This document shows positions 42,080 through 50,773 of a DNA stretch of 64,000 nucleotides, one piece after another. The notes below the pieces were generated by a model. The model had not been told where the DNA came from and ran no database searches. It saw only the letters and a program-made list of their open reading frames with translations. Positions within the stretch are counted from its first letter, which is position 1. Each line of letters opens with the position of its first letter. Source of the stretch: JAITWN01 sp050486285 (GTDB taxonomy: Bacteria > Pseudomonadota > Gammaproteobacteria > SZUA-140); the NCBI GenBank assembly GCA_050486285.1, contig JBJHCZ010000003.1, forward strand, positions 62,001 through 126,000. Reading direction: 5' to 3'. A program made the position numbers and the translations under genes.

Positions 42080-44549
42080 CGATGTTCACCAGCTTGCCGG
42101 GCACGACGACGACCTTGCGAATCGCCTTGCCGTCGATGAAGCGCCTCACATTCTCGTCCGCGGTCGCCGCGCGTTCGACCGCGTCGCGGGCGGCATCGGC
42201 GGGCAGGCTGAGCCTGGCGCGCAGCTTGCCGTTGACCTGGACGACGATATCGACCTGGTCGCGGACCCGCGCGCGCTCGTCGGCCACGGGCCAGGCGGCA
42301 TCGACGACCAGCCCGTCATGTCCGAGCGCCTCGCGCAGCACCTGGCAGACATGCGGCACCACCGGCGCGAGCAACAGCACGACGGCGTCTACGGCCTCAC
42401 GCATGACCGCCCGCCCCTGCGGCGAATCGTCCTCGAAACGCGTCAGCGCGTTGATCAGCTCCATCACCGCGGCGATCGCGGTATTGAAGGTGTAGCGCCG
42501 GCCGACGTCGTCGCCGACCTTGGCGATGGTCTCGTGCAGCCGGCATCGCAGTTCGCGCTGGCCGGCATCGAGCGCGGCTGTATCGACCGCCGGCGCCGGA
42601 CCGCGCACGGCCTCGGCGCTGACGAAGCGCCACAGGCGCTTCAGAAAGCGCGCGGCGCCCTCGACGCCGCTGTCGGACCAGTCCAGCGACTGCTCCGGCG
42701 GCGCCGCGAACATCATGAACAGGCGCACGGTATCGGCGCCGTAGCGGTCGATCAGCGCCTGCGGGTCCACCGTGTTGCCCTTCGACTTCGACATCTTGGC
42801 GCCGTCCTTCAGCACCATGCCCTGGGTCAGCAGGCGCGCGAACGGTTCGTCGCAGTGTACCAGCCCGGCATCGCGCATCAGCTTGTGATAGAAGCGCGCA
42901 TAGAGCAGGTGCAGGATCGCGTGCTCGATGCCGCCGATGTACTGGTCGACCGGCAGCCAGTACCCGGCGCGCGCGTCGAGCATCGCGCCGTCGTTGTCGG
43001 GACAGGCATAGCGCGCGTAATACCACGAGGACTCCATGAAGGTGTCGAAGGTATCGGTCTCGCGCTCGGCCTCGGCGCCGCATTGCGGACACTTCGCGCG
43101 ATAGAATTCCGGCATCCGTTTCAGCGGCGACCCGCCGTCATCCAGTTCGACCTGCTCGGGCAGCACGACCGGCAGGTCCTCGTCGGGCACCGGCACCGCG
43201 CCGCAGGTCCCGCAGTGGATGATCGGGATCGGCGCGCCCCAGTAGCGCTGGCGCGACACGCCCCAATCGCGCAGGCGGTAGTGGACCTTGCGCCGGCCCT
43301 TGCCGAGCGCGGCGAGCCGGTCGGCGATCGCGTCGAAGGCCTGCGCCGAGGTCAGGCCGGTGAATTCGCCGGAGTCGAGCAGCACACCGGGATCGGTGAA
43401 GGCCGCGGCCTCGAGGTCGATCGTCACCGCGCTGCCCGCCGTACCGGCCGGCGCGATGACCTGGCGCACCGGCAGGCCATGCGCGCGCGCGAACTCCCAG
43501 TCGCGCTGGTCATGCGCCGGCACCGCCATCACCGCGCCGCTGCCATAGGCCATCAGCACGAAGTTCGCGATCCATACCGGCACCTCGGCGCCGGTCAACG
43601 GGTGCAGCGCGGTCAGGCCGGTCGCGATGCCGCGCTTCTCCATGGTCTCGATATTCTCTTCGGCAGTGCCGGTGCGCAGGCATTCCTCAATAAAAGCCGC
43701 AATCTCCGGGCGTCCGCTCGCCGCGGCGCGCGCCAGCGGATGCTCGGCCGCGACCGCGACATAGGTGACGCCGAACAGCGTGTCGGGCCGCGTCGTATAG
43801 ACGCTCAAGGTCTCGTCACGGCCGCGAATCGCGAATTCCAGCTCGACGCCCTCGGAACGCCCGATCCAGTTGCGCTGCATCGTGCGCACCTGCTCCGGCC
43901 AGCCGTCCATGCGGTCGAGTTCGGCGAGCAGCTCGTCGGCGTAATCGGTGATTTTCAGGAACCACTGCGCGATTTCGCGGCGTTCGACCGGAGTGTCGCA
44001 GCGCCAGCAACAACCGTCGATGACCTGCTCGTTGGCGAGCACGGTCAGATCCTTCGGACACCAGTTGACCGGCGCGGTCTTGCGATACGCGAGCCCTTTG
44101 CGGAACAGCCGCGTGAACAGCCACTGCTCCCAGCGGTAATAGTCCGGGTCGCAGGTCGCGAGCTCGCGGGACCAGTCGTAGGCAAAGCCGAGGCGCTTCA
44201 ACTGGCCGCGCATGTAGTCGATGTTGTCGCGCGTCCAGCGCGCCGGCGCGACGCGATTCTGGATCGCCGCGTTCTCGGCCGGCAGGCCGAACGCATCCCA
44301 GCCCATCGGCTGCAGGACATTCTTTCCGCGCATGCGCTGGTAGCGGGCGATGACATCGCCGATCGTGTAATTGCGGACATGGCCCATATGGAGCCGGCCG
44401 CTCGGATACGGGAACATCGACAGGCAGTAGAACTTCTCGCGCGCGGGGTCCTCGCCGACCCGGAACGCGCCGAGCGCCTCCCACTGCTGCTGCACTCGTC
44501 CCTCGAACCCGGCCGGATCGTAATCGCCGGGGATAGTCTCATTATTCAT
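42072..44549 (-). CDS. leuS: Leucyl-tRNA synthetase
   Basis: 825 aa from the ATG at 44549. HIGH-type motif MFPYPSGRLHMGHVRNYTIGD, class I KMSKS in DGAKMSKSKGN, the CP1 editing domain (TTRPDTLFGVTYVAVAAEHPL) and a Zn-knuckle (CPKD...CCWRC) are visible. Charges tRNA-Leu. Confidence 0.98.
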   Translation of the reverse strand: MNNETIPGDYDPAGFEGRVQQQWEALGAFRVGEDPAREKFYCLSMFPYPSGRLHMGHVRNYTIGDVIARYQRMRGKNVLQPMGWDAFGLPAENAAIQNRVAPARWTRDNIDYMRGQLKRLGFAYDWSRELATCDPDYYRWEQWLFTRLFRKGLAYRKTAPVNWCPKDLTVLANEQVIDGCCWRCDTPVERREIAQWFLKITDYADELLAELDRMDGWPEQVRTMQRNWIGRSEGVELEFAIRGRDETLSVYTTRPDTLFGVTYVAVAAEHPLARAAASGRPEIAAFIEECLRTGTAEENIETMEKRGIATGLTALHPLTGAEVPVWIANFVLMAYGSGAVMAVPAHDQRDWEFARAHGLPVRQVIAPAGTAGSAVTIDLEAAAFTDPGVLLDSGEFTGLTSAQAFDAIADRLAALGKGRRKVHYRLRDWGVSRQRYWGAPIPIIHCGTCGAVPVPDEDLPVVLPEQVELDDGGSPLKRMPEFYRAKCPQCGAEAERETDTFDTFMESSWYYARYACPDNDGAMLDARAGYWLPVDQYIGGIEHAILHLLYARFYHKLMRDAGLVHCDEPFARLLTQGMVLKDGAKMSKSKGNTVDPQALIDRYGADTVRLFMMFAAPPEQSLDWSDSGVEGAARFLKRLWRFVSAEAVRGPAPAVDTAALDAGQRELRCRLHETIAKVGDDVGRRYTFNTAIAAVMELINALTRFEDDSPQGRAVMREAVDAVVLLLAPVVPHVCQVLREALGHDGLVVDAAWPVADERARVRDQVDIVVQVNGKLRARLSLPADAARDAVERAATADENVRRFIDGKAIRKVVVVPGKLVNIVV

Positions 44550-44659
44550 GGGTAAACAACGGCTTGGATAAACGGAACGGATGGACCGAACGATGCTAGC
44601 ATAACCCGGGACGGCGCAAATGGACACCGGTCCGCGCGCGCAGCAGAGGAGCGACGACG

Positions 44660-45184
44660 ATGAGCGGTAAGGACGGACACGAGGGTCGCCTGGTGGCGGC
44701 CTACAACCGGATGCTGGAACAGGTACGCCATGCCGGCGAGGTCGCCGAAAAGGAGGTCAAGCCGGCGCTGACCCACCTGCTGGAGACCGCGAAGGACAAG
44801 GCCGTCGAACTCGGGGAGTTGACGCGGGAGGATGCCGAGAAGGTCGCGGCGTGGGTCCGCCGCGACATCGAGGATGCCGCCGATTACCTGCGCCACAGCG
44901 AGGCCGGCGAACTGGTCGACTGGCTGAAGTTCGACATCCGGCTGGTCGAGGAGCGCCTGCTCGAGCTGTTCACGAGCGTCGCCGACCGCACCCGCCTCGA
45001 GCTGATCCGGCTCCGGCAGGCCGCCGAGCGCGCCGGCGAGTATCACACCGGCGAGGTCACCGGCATCGGCACGCTGGCGTGCAAGGGCTGCGGCCAGGTC
45101 CTGCACTTCCACGCGACCGGTCATATCCCGCCCTGCCCGCAGTGCCATGGCACGCGGTTTGTCCGCGCGGGCGGCGAGTCCTGA
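44660..45184 (+). CDS. ybeL: Zinc-ribbon protein, DUF1451 (YbeL-like)
   Basis: 174 aa: an all-alpha charged N-terminal region (about residues 1-130) and a C-terminal zinc ribbon with Cys pairs in LACKGCGQVLHF and PPCPQCHGTRF. Function unknown. Divergent from leuS, as ybeL is in E. coli. Confidence 0.9.
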   Translation: MSGKDGHEGRLVAAYNRMLEQVRHAGEVAEKEVKPALTHLLETAKDKAVELGELTREDAEKVAAWVRRDIEDAADYLRHSEAGELVDWLKFDIRLVEERLLELFTSVADRTRLELIRLRQAAERAGEYHTGEVTGIGTLACKGCGQVLHFHATGHIPPCPQCHGTRFVRAGGES

Positions 45185-45200
45185 CGCAGGGGTCGGATCC

Positions 45201-45281
45201 GCAAGCTTCATGAACGGTGAGGCTTGTGGATTCGGGCCGGGTCCGGTCCTTCTGAGAGTCCGCGCGGTTCATGAAGCTTGC
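45201..45281. repeat. Inverted repeat overlapping the 3' end of lnt
   Basis: Perfect 15-base arms GCAAGCTTCATGAAC (45201-45215) and its complement (45267-45281) flank a 51-base centre between the convergent ybeL and lnt. The right arm encodes the last residues and stop of lnt (stop 45269-45271). It may act as a shared terminator or be another palindromic repeat that has replaced the lnt C-terminus. Confidence 0.8.
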
Positions 45282-46852
45282 TCAGTGCCAACGGCCGGCC
45301 GACGGCGACCGATCGTAGCGACGGCGATCAGCGCCAGCGCGATGCCGACCGGCAACCAGTTGCCGGTCAGCACATACAGGGTTGCGCCGGCGCGCGGCTC
45401 GACGGTGTCGCGCAGGACCGTCAGATCGAATTGCGCGGCCTGCGCACGCAGCTCCCCGCGCGGGCCGATGAACGCCGAGACGCCGGTATTGGTGCCGCGC
45501 GCGAGGTAGCGGCCGGTCTCGGCGGCGCGCATGCGCGCGATCTGCAGGTGCTGGTGCGGCGCGATCGAATCGCCGAACCAGGCGTCGTTGCTGACGTTGA
45601 TCAGCAAGGTCGCCTCGGGCAGCGCGCGGATGATCTCCTCGCCGAAGGCATCCTCGTAGCAGATCGACAGTGCGACGGGCTGGCCCGCGAGTTCGAGCGG
45701 CGGCTGGCGCGGGTCGCCGGCCGCGAAATCGGACATCGGGATGTCGAACAGGTCGACGAGGTCGCCGAACACGGATTTGAGCGGCAGGAACTCGGTGAAC
45801 GGCACCAGGTGATGCTTGTGATAGCGCTGCGCCGGATCGAGGCTCGCGGTGACGAGGCTGTTGTAATAGCGCCCGGACTCGAGGTCCATGTAGACGACGC
45901 CGACCAGCAGTTCGCTGCCGTGCGCGGCCGCCTCCGCGGCGAGTTCGTCGAGGAACGGCCGCGCGCGATATTCGAACATCGGGATCGCGGTCTCGGGCCA
46001 GACGATCAGGTCGCTGCCCCAGTGCGCGCGCGACAACTCGGCATAGATCTCGAGCGTCGCGTCGCGCATGCCCGGATGCCATTTGAGGTCCTGCGGGACA
46101 TTGCCCTGCACCAGGCTGACCGTCAGCGGCTCTCCGGCCGGCCGCGTCCAGTCGACCAGCGCCAGCGCCGCGCCGGAAAGCCAGAGTACCGTCAGTACCG
46201 CGAAGGCGCGTCCGCGTAACCGGCCGGCGCCGCCCCACATCGCCAGCACGAGCGCCGCGCTGAACGCGGTCGCGAGCGAGATCCCGTAGACGCCCACTAG
46301 CGGCGCAAGCCCGGCGAGCGGCGCATCGATCTGGCTGTATCCCAGATTGAGCCACGGAAATCCGGTCAGGAACCAGCCGCGCAGCCATTCGCACAACATC
46401 CACACCGCCGGATAAATCAGAACGGGGTCAGACCCCTTTTCCCGCTGCCCCCCCCCGGTGATTCCGCTTCCCTCGCCGGGAAAAGGGCGCTGACCCCCAC
46501 CGCTCCGACGGCCCAATCGCACCGCAAGATACCCGGCCAGCGCCGGAAACAGCGACACATAAACGATCAGCAGACCGGTCAGCGCCGCGGACAGGGCCCA
46601 CGACATGCCGCCGAACTCGCTCATGCTGATGTAGACCCAGTGGATACCGAACCCGAACATGCCGAGTCCGAACAGCCCGCCGCGCCAGGCGGCGCGCCCC
46701 GGACCGACGCCTTGCCACAGGCGGAACAGCACGGCGAGGCAGAGGATCGCGAGGGGGTACAGATCGAACGGCGAGAAGGCCAGCGGCATCAGCGCGCCGG
46801 CGGCAAGGGCCGCGATGTCGCCTGCCCGCGTCCGGGACATCATCGCCGGCAC
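45269..46852 (-). CDS. lnt: Apolipoprotein N-acyltransferase
   Basis: 527 aa. Multiple membrane helices, then a periplasmic nitrilase-like domain with the triad Glu in IVWPETAIP, Lys in YHKHHLVPF region and Cys in LSICYEDAFGEE. Adds the third acyl chain to lipoproteins. A Gly/Arg-rich stretch after VRLGRRSG and before YPAVWMLCEWLRGW is encoded by an in-frame palindromic repeat (46424-46497). Next to corC, as in many bacteria. Confidence 0.95.
   Translation of the reverse strand: MPAMMSRTRAGDIAALAAGALMPLAFSPFDLYPLAILCLAVLFRLWQGVGPGRAAWRGGLFGLGMFGFGIHWVYISMSEFGGMSWALSAALTGLLIVYVSLFPALAGYLAVRLGRRSGGGQRPFPGEGSGITGGGQREKGSDPVLIYPAVWMLCEWLRGWFLTGFPWLNLGYSQIDAPLAGLAPLVGVYGISLATAFSAALVLAMWGGAGRLRGRAFAVLTVLWLSGAALALVDWTRPAGEPLTVSLVQGNVPQDLKWHPGMRDATLEIYAELSRAHWGSDLIVWPETAIPMFEYRARPFLDELAAEAAAHGSELLVGVVYMDLESGRYYNSLVTASLDPAQRYHKHHLVPFTEFLPLKSVFGDLVDLFDIPMSDFAAGDPRQPPLELAGQPVALSICYEDAFGEEIIRALPEATLLINVSNDAWFGDSIAPHQHLQIARMRAAETGRYLARGTNTGVSAFIGPRGELRAQAAQFDLTVLRDTVEPRAGATLYVLTGNWLPVGIALALIAVATIGRRRPAVGTEQAS
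46424..46497. repeat. GGGGTCAG-type palindrome inserted in frame in lnt
   Basis: GGGGTCAGACCCCTTTT and AAAAGGGCGCTGACCCC are complementary at 15 of 17 positions, and the pairing continues a few bases inwards through TTTTCCCG/CGGGAAAA. The 74-bp element keeps the lnt frame open and adds about 25 residues in a loop between two predicted membrane segments. It includes a run of nine or more C/G bases that could be prone to slippage. Confidence 0.8.
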
Positions 46853-46860
46853 CCCGTCCG

Positions 46861-47757
46861 TTAACGGCCGGTCTGCGCGGCGGAATCCGGCGCGTCGGCG
46901 GCCGCCGGGGCGTCATCCGCCACGGCCAGCTGCAACAGGTGAACGCGGCGGCTGTCGGCGTGCAGGACCTTGAAGCGGAAGCGGCCGATGCTGCGCGTCT
47001 CGCCGCGCTTCGGCAGACGCCCGAACTCGCGCATCAGCAGCCCGCCGATGGTGTCGAACTCCTCATCGCTGAATTCGGAACCGAAGTACTCGTTGAATTC
47101 CTCGATCGGCGTCAGCGCCTTCACCGTGTAGAGGCGCTCGCCGTGCTTCATCACGTAGACCTGGTCGTCGATGTCGTGCTCGTCGACGATCTCGCCGACG
47201 ATCTGCTCGAGCACGTCCTCGATCGTGACCATGCCGTCGACCCCGCCGTATTCATCGACGACGACGGCGATGTGATTGCGGCTGGAACGGAACTCGTTCA
47301 GCAGCACGTTGAGGCGCTTGCTCTCGGGGATGAATACCGCCGGACGCAGGATGTCGCGGACATTGAACTCGGCGACGCGGTTGTTGGCGAAATACGGCAA
47401 GAGATCCTTCGCCAGCAGGATGCCGAGCACCTCGTCGCGGCTCTCGCCGATGACCGGAAAGCGCGAATGCGCCGATTCGGTGATGATCGGCAGGATCGCC
47501 TCGAGCGGCGCGTCGCGCTCGACGACGACCATCTGCGCGCGCGGAATCATGATGTCACGCACGCGCATCTCCGACACCTCGAGCACGCCCTCGATCATCG
47601 TCAGCGCATCGGCATCGATCAGGCCCCGTTCCTGCGCATCGCGCAGGACCTCGATCAGGTCATCGAGGGTGCGCGGCTCGCCGCCGGAAAAGACCTTGCC
47701 GATGCGCTCCAGCCATGAGCGGGCGCCGCCGTCCGTGCCGGAATTCCTGTCGTTCAT
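46861..47757 (-). CDS. corC: CorC/HlyC-family CBS-domain protein
   Basis: 298 aa from the ATG at 47757, overlapping ybeY by 4 bases. Two CBS domains (MIPRAQMVVVERDAPLEAI... and ILRPAVFIPESKRLNVLLNEF) and a C-terminal CorC_HlyC domain. It lacks the membrane DUF21 domain, so it is the cytoplasmic YbeX/CorC type linked to Mg/Co efflux and ribosome function. Confidence 0.93.
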   Translation of the reverse strand: MNDRNSGTDGGARSWLERIGKVFSGGEPRTLDDLIEVLRDAQERGLIDADALTMIEGVLEVSEMRVRDIMIPRAQMVVVERDAPLEAILPIITESAHSRFPVIGESRDEVLGILLAKDLLPYFANNRVAEFNVRDILRPAVFIPESKRLNVLLNEFRSSRNHIAVVVDEYGGVDGMVTIEDVLEQIVGEIVDEHDIDDQVYVMKHGERLYTVKALTPIEEFNEYFGSEFSDEEFDTIGGLLMREFGRLPKRGETRSIGRFRFKVLHADSRRVHLLQLAVADDAPAAADAPDSAAQTGR

Positions 47758-48230
47758 GCCTGTGCCCGCTCCGCTTCCCACGGGTCGGGATGACCGAGGC
47801 GCGCGAGGATATCGCGCTCGAGGCCCTCCATCAACTCGGCCTCGTCCGCTTCCTCATGATCGTAGCCAAGCAGATGCAAGGTGCCGTGTATGACCATATG
47901 GGCCCAGTGCGCCTCCGCCGGCTTGCCCTGCTCGCGCGCCTCGCGCTCGACCACCGGCGCGCACACGAGCAGGTCGCCGAGCAGCGGCGGATCGAGCAAT
48001 TCGGGATGCTCGAACGGAAAGGACAGGACGTTGGTCGGCCCCTCGCGCCGGCGATAGCGTTGATTGAGTTCGCCGCTCTCGTCCTCATCGACGATACGCA
48101 CGACGAGTTGGGCGGCGTCGCGCCGTCCCTCGAGAGCCGCCTCGACCCAGCCGGCGACGCGTTCCCGATCCGGCAGCAGGTTCGCGGACTGCAGCGATGC
48201 GTATTGCACCTCAAGCTCCAGCTTGACCAT
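47754..48230 (-). CDS. ybeY: Endoribonuclease YbeY
   Basis: 158 aa from the ATG at 48230 (MVKLELEVQYAS), overlapping the phoH-like gene by 20 bases. Zn-binding signature HGTLHLLGYDH is intact, as is GPTNVLSFPFE. Acts in 16S rRNA 3' maturation and ribosome quality control. Confidence 0.96.
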   Translation of the reverse strand: MVKLELEVQYASLQSANLLPDRERVAGWVEAALEGRRDAAQLVVRIVDEDESGELNQRYRRREGPTNVLSFPFEHPELLDPPLLGDLLVCAPVVEREAREQGKPAEAHWAHMVIHGTLHLLGYDHEEADEAELMEGLERDILARLGHPDPWEAERAQA

Positions 48231-49272
48231 TGTCACGCGCCTTCGCGCCGCGCTTGCCGCCGCTTGCATCAGTACGCGCCTCGGCCTGTTCATAGGCCGC
48301 GACGATGCGCTGGACCAGCGGGTGACGCACGACGTCGCCGGATTCGAAAAACACGAAACTGATGCCGTCGACGTCCCTGAGGATCTCGATCACGTGACGC
48401 AGGCCCGAGGCGCGCTCGCGCGGCAGGTCGACCTGGGTGACGTCGCCGGTGACGACCACGGTCGAGCCGAAGCCGATGCGGGTGAGGAACATCTTCATCT
48501 GCTCGATGGTCGTGTTCTGCGCCTCGTCGAGGATGATGAACGATTCGTTCAGCGTGCGTCCGCGCATGTAAGCAAGCGGCGCGACTTCGATGACATTGCG
48601 GTCGATCAGCTTGCCGACGCGCTCGAAGCCGAGCATCTCGTAGAGCGCGTCGTACAGCGGCCGCAGGTAGGGATCGATCTTCTGCGCGAGATCGCCGGGC
48701 AGGAAGCCGAGACGCTCGCCGGCCTCGACCGCCGGACGCACCAGCAGGATGCGTCGCACCTGTTCACGTTCCAGCGCCTCGACCGCGTATGCCACCGCGA
48801 GATAGGTCTTGCCGGTGCCGGCGGGCCCGATGCCGAAGTTGATGTCGCAGCGGTGGATGTTCTCGAGATAGCGCAACTGGTTCGCGCCGCGCGGCGTGAT
48901 GCGCGAGCGCCGGGTATTGACGCGCGCGCGCTCCTGCTCGGCGCGCGGCTCCTCGCGGTCCGCCGATTGCAGCATCAGGTCGATATGCGCCGGCGTCAGC
49001 GGCGCCTCCGCGCTGTCGGCATAGAGCCGGAGCAGCAAGCGGCGGGCGGTCTCGACCGCTGCTTGGAGACCTTCGATACGGAAGACATGCCCCCGGTTGC
49101 CGAGACTGACGCCGAGGCGACGTTCGATCTCCCGCAGGTGGCGGTCGAATTCGCCGCACAGGTTCGCGAGACGCTGGTTATCGACCGGCTCGAGGGCGAG
49201 CTCGGCGCTGAACGGTCGCGACTCTCCGCCGCCGGCAGGCGCGGGTTTCATGTCGGGGGCCCGCGGCGCCAT
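48211..49272 (-). CDS. ybeZ: PhoH-like ATPase (YbeZ)
   Basis: 353 aa. N-terminal KH-like region, then the PhoH ATPase: Walker A GPAGTGKTYLAVAYAV, Walker B FIILDEAQNTT, and TRIGFGSTVVVTGDVTQVDL. Partner of YbeY in rRNA maturation. It starts directly after the miaB stop. Confidence 0.96.
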   Translation of the reverse strand: MAPRAPDMKPAPAGGGESRPFSAELALEPVDNQRLANLCGEFDRHLREIERRLGVSLGNRGHVFRIEGLQAAVETARRLLLRLYADSAEAPLTPAHIDLMLQSADREEPRAEQERARVNTRRSRITPRGANQLRYLENIHRCDINFGIGPAGTGKTYLAVAYAVEALEREQVRRILLVRPAVEAGERLGFLPGDLAQKIDPYLRPLYDALYEMLGFERVGKLIDRNVIEVAPLAYMRGRTLNESFIILDEAQNTTIEQMKMFLTRIGFGSTVVVTGDVTQVDLPRERASGLRHVIEILRDVDGISFVFFESGDVVRHPLVQRIVAAYEQAEARTDASGGKRGAKARDNGQAGA

Positions 49273-50646
49273 TCAGTTCCAGTTCGCCGCGGTCACGGCG
49301 GTATCCGCCGGGCGCGCCGCGCCGTCGACCCTGATACCGCGCAGCGAATTCGGCATCGCCCCGGTGATCTCGACATCGACGAAGCGCCCGATGTCCGCGG
49401 CGGCGCCCGGGAAATTGACCGGACGGTTGCTCGAGGTACGGCCCATGACCTCGTCCGCGGACTTGCGCGAGGACTTCTCGACCAGCACGCGCTGGCGCGT
49501 GCCGACCAGCGCCTCGTTGTAGTCGGCGGTCAATTCCGCGATGCGCGCCTGCAGCCGCGCAAGTCGCTGCTGCTTGACGGCCAGGGGTACGTCATCCGGA
49601 CAGGCCGCAGCCGGCGTCCCCGGTCGCGGGCTGTAGATAAAGCTGAAGGCCTGATCGAAGCGCAGTTCCTCGATCAGCGCCATCGTCGCCTCGAAATCGG
49701 CGTCCGTCTCGCCGGGGAAGCCGACGATGAAATCGGTCGACAGGCTGATGCCCGGCCTGGCCGCGCGCAGGCGGCGGATCACCGAGCGGTACTCGAGCGC
49801 GGTATGACCACGCTTCATCCGCGCAAGCACCGCGTCCGACCCGCTCTGCACCGGCAAGTGCACGTGGTCGGCGAGCTGCGGGACCTCGGCATAGACCTGG
49901 ATCAGGTTGTCGGTGAACTCGACCGGATGCGAGGTCGTGAAACGGATGCGGTCGATGCCGTCGAGCGCGGCGACGTAATAGATCAGCAGCGCGAGATCGG
50001 CCTCGACGCCGTCCTCGGTGCGACCACGGTAGGCATTGACGTTCTGTCCGAGCAGGGTGACCTCACGGACTCCGCCGGCCGCGAGCCCGGCGACCTCGGC
50101 GAGCACATCCTCGAACGGTCGGCTGATCTCCTCGCCGCGGGTATAGGGGACCACGCAGAAGGTGCAGTACTTGCTGCAGCCCTCCATGATCGAGACATAG
50201 GCACAGGGCCCCTCGGCGCGCGGCGCCGGCAGGCTGTCGAACTTCTCGATCTCGGGGAAGCTGATGTCGACGACCGGGGCGCCGCTCTCGAGACGGGCGT
50301 CGAGCATGCGCGGCAGGCGGTGCAGGGTCTGGGGTCCGAACACGAGGTCGACGTCGGGGGCGCGGGCGAGCAGCGCGGCCCCTTCCTGGCTGGCGACGCA
50401 GCCGCCGACGCCGATCAGCCGGCCCGGCCGCAGGCGCTTCCACTCTCGCAGCCGGCCGAGGTCGGAGAAGACCTTTTCCTGGGCCTTTTCCCGAATCGAA
50501 CAGGTGTTCAGCAGGTAGACATCGGCCTCTTCGGGGGTACGCGCAAGCTCGAATCCCCGGGTGTCCATCAGGGCATCCGCCATCCTGGCGGAGTCATATT
50601 CGTTCATCTGACAGCCGAAGGTCTTGATATATAGCTTGCGTCTCAT
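49273..50646 (-). CDS. miaB: tRNA-2-methylthio-N6-dimethylallyladenosine synthase
   Basis: 457 aa. The N-terminal UPF0004 domain has three Cys (FGCQMNEYDSARM, LNTCSIREKA, GGCVASQEG). The radical-SAM cluster is MEGCSKYCTFCVVPYTRG and a C-terminal TRAM domain follows. Adds the methylthio group to i6A37. Heads the miaB-ybeZ-ybeY-corC-lnt operon. Confidence 0.97.
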   Translation of the reverse strand: MRRKLYIKTFGCQMNEYDSARMADALMDTRGFELARTPEEADVYLLNTCSIREKAQEKVFSDLGRLREWKRLRPGRLIGVGGCVASQEGAALLARAPDVDLVFGPQTLHRLPRMLDARLESGAPVVDISFPEIEKFDSLPAPRAEGPCAYVSIMEGCSKYCTFCVVPYTRGEEISRPFEDVLAEVAGLAAGGVREVTLLGQNVNAYRGRTEDGVEADLALLIYYVAALDGIDRIRFTTSHPVEFTDNLIQVYAEVPQLADHVHLPVQSGSDAVLARMKRGHTALEYRSVIRRLRAARPGISLSTDFIVGFPGETDADFEATMALIEELRFDQAFSFIYSPRPGTPAAACPDDVPLAVKQQRLARLQARIAELTADYNEALVGTRQRVLVEKSSRKSADEVMGRTSSNRPVNFPGAAADIGRFVDVEITGAMPNSLRGIRVDGAARPADTAVTAANWN

Positions 50647-50723
50647 GCTCCCTGTAAAGCGAGTGGCCGGAGGCCTAAAACTACTCCATCGGCCCCGATA
50701 TTTCCACTCCCGGCTGTGATGAC

Positions 50724-50756
50724 GGGGTCAGAGTAGACATCGTCTACTCTGACCCC
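50724..50756. repeat. GGGGTCAG-type perfect palindrome, copy 2
   Basis: The same perfect 15-base arms as at 4303-4335 (GGGGTCAGAGTAGAC and complement) with loop ATC instead of CAA. Lies between the amtB stop and the miaB start, both on the minus strand, where it could also serve as an amtB transcript-end hairpin. No T tract follows. Confidence 0.88.
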
Positions 50757-50773
50757 GATGTTTGTCCGGGAAA

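Noticed and set aside
41784..44555. A 923-codon plus-strand open frame across leuS
   Set aside because: The minus strand encodes leucyl-tRNA synthetase with all signature motifs; the plus frame is a shadow.
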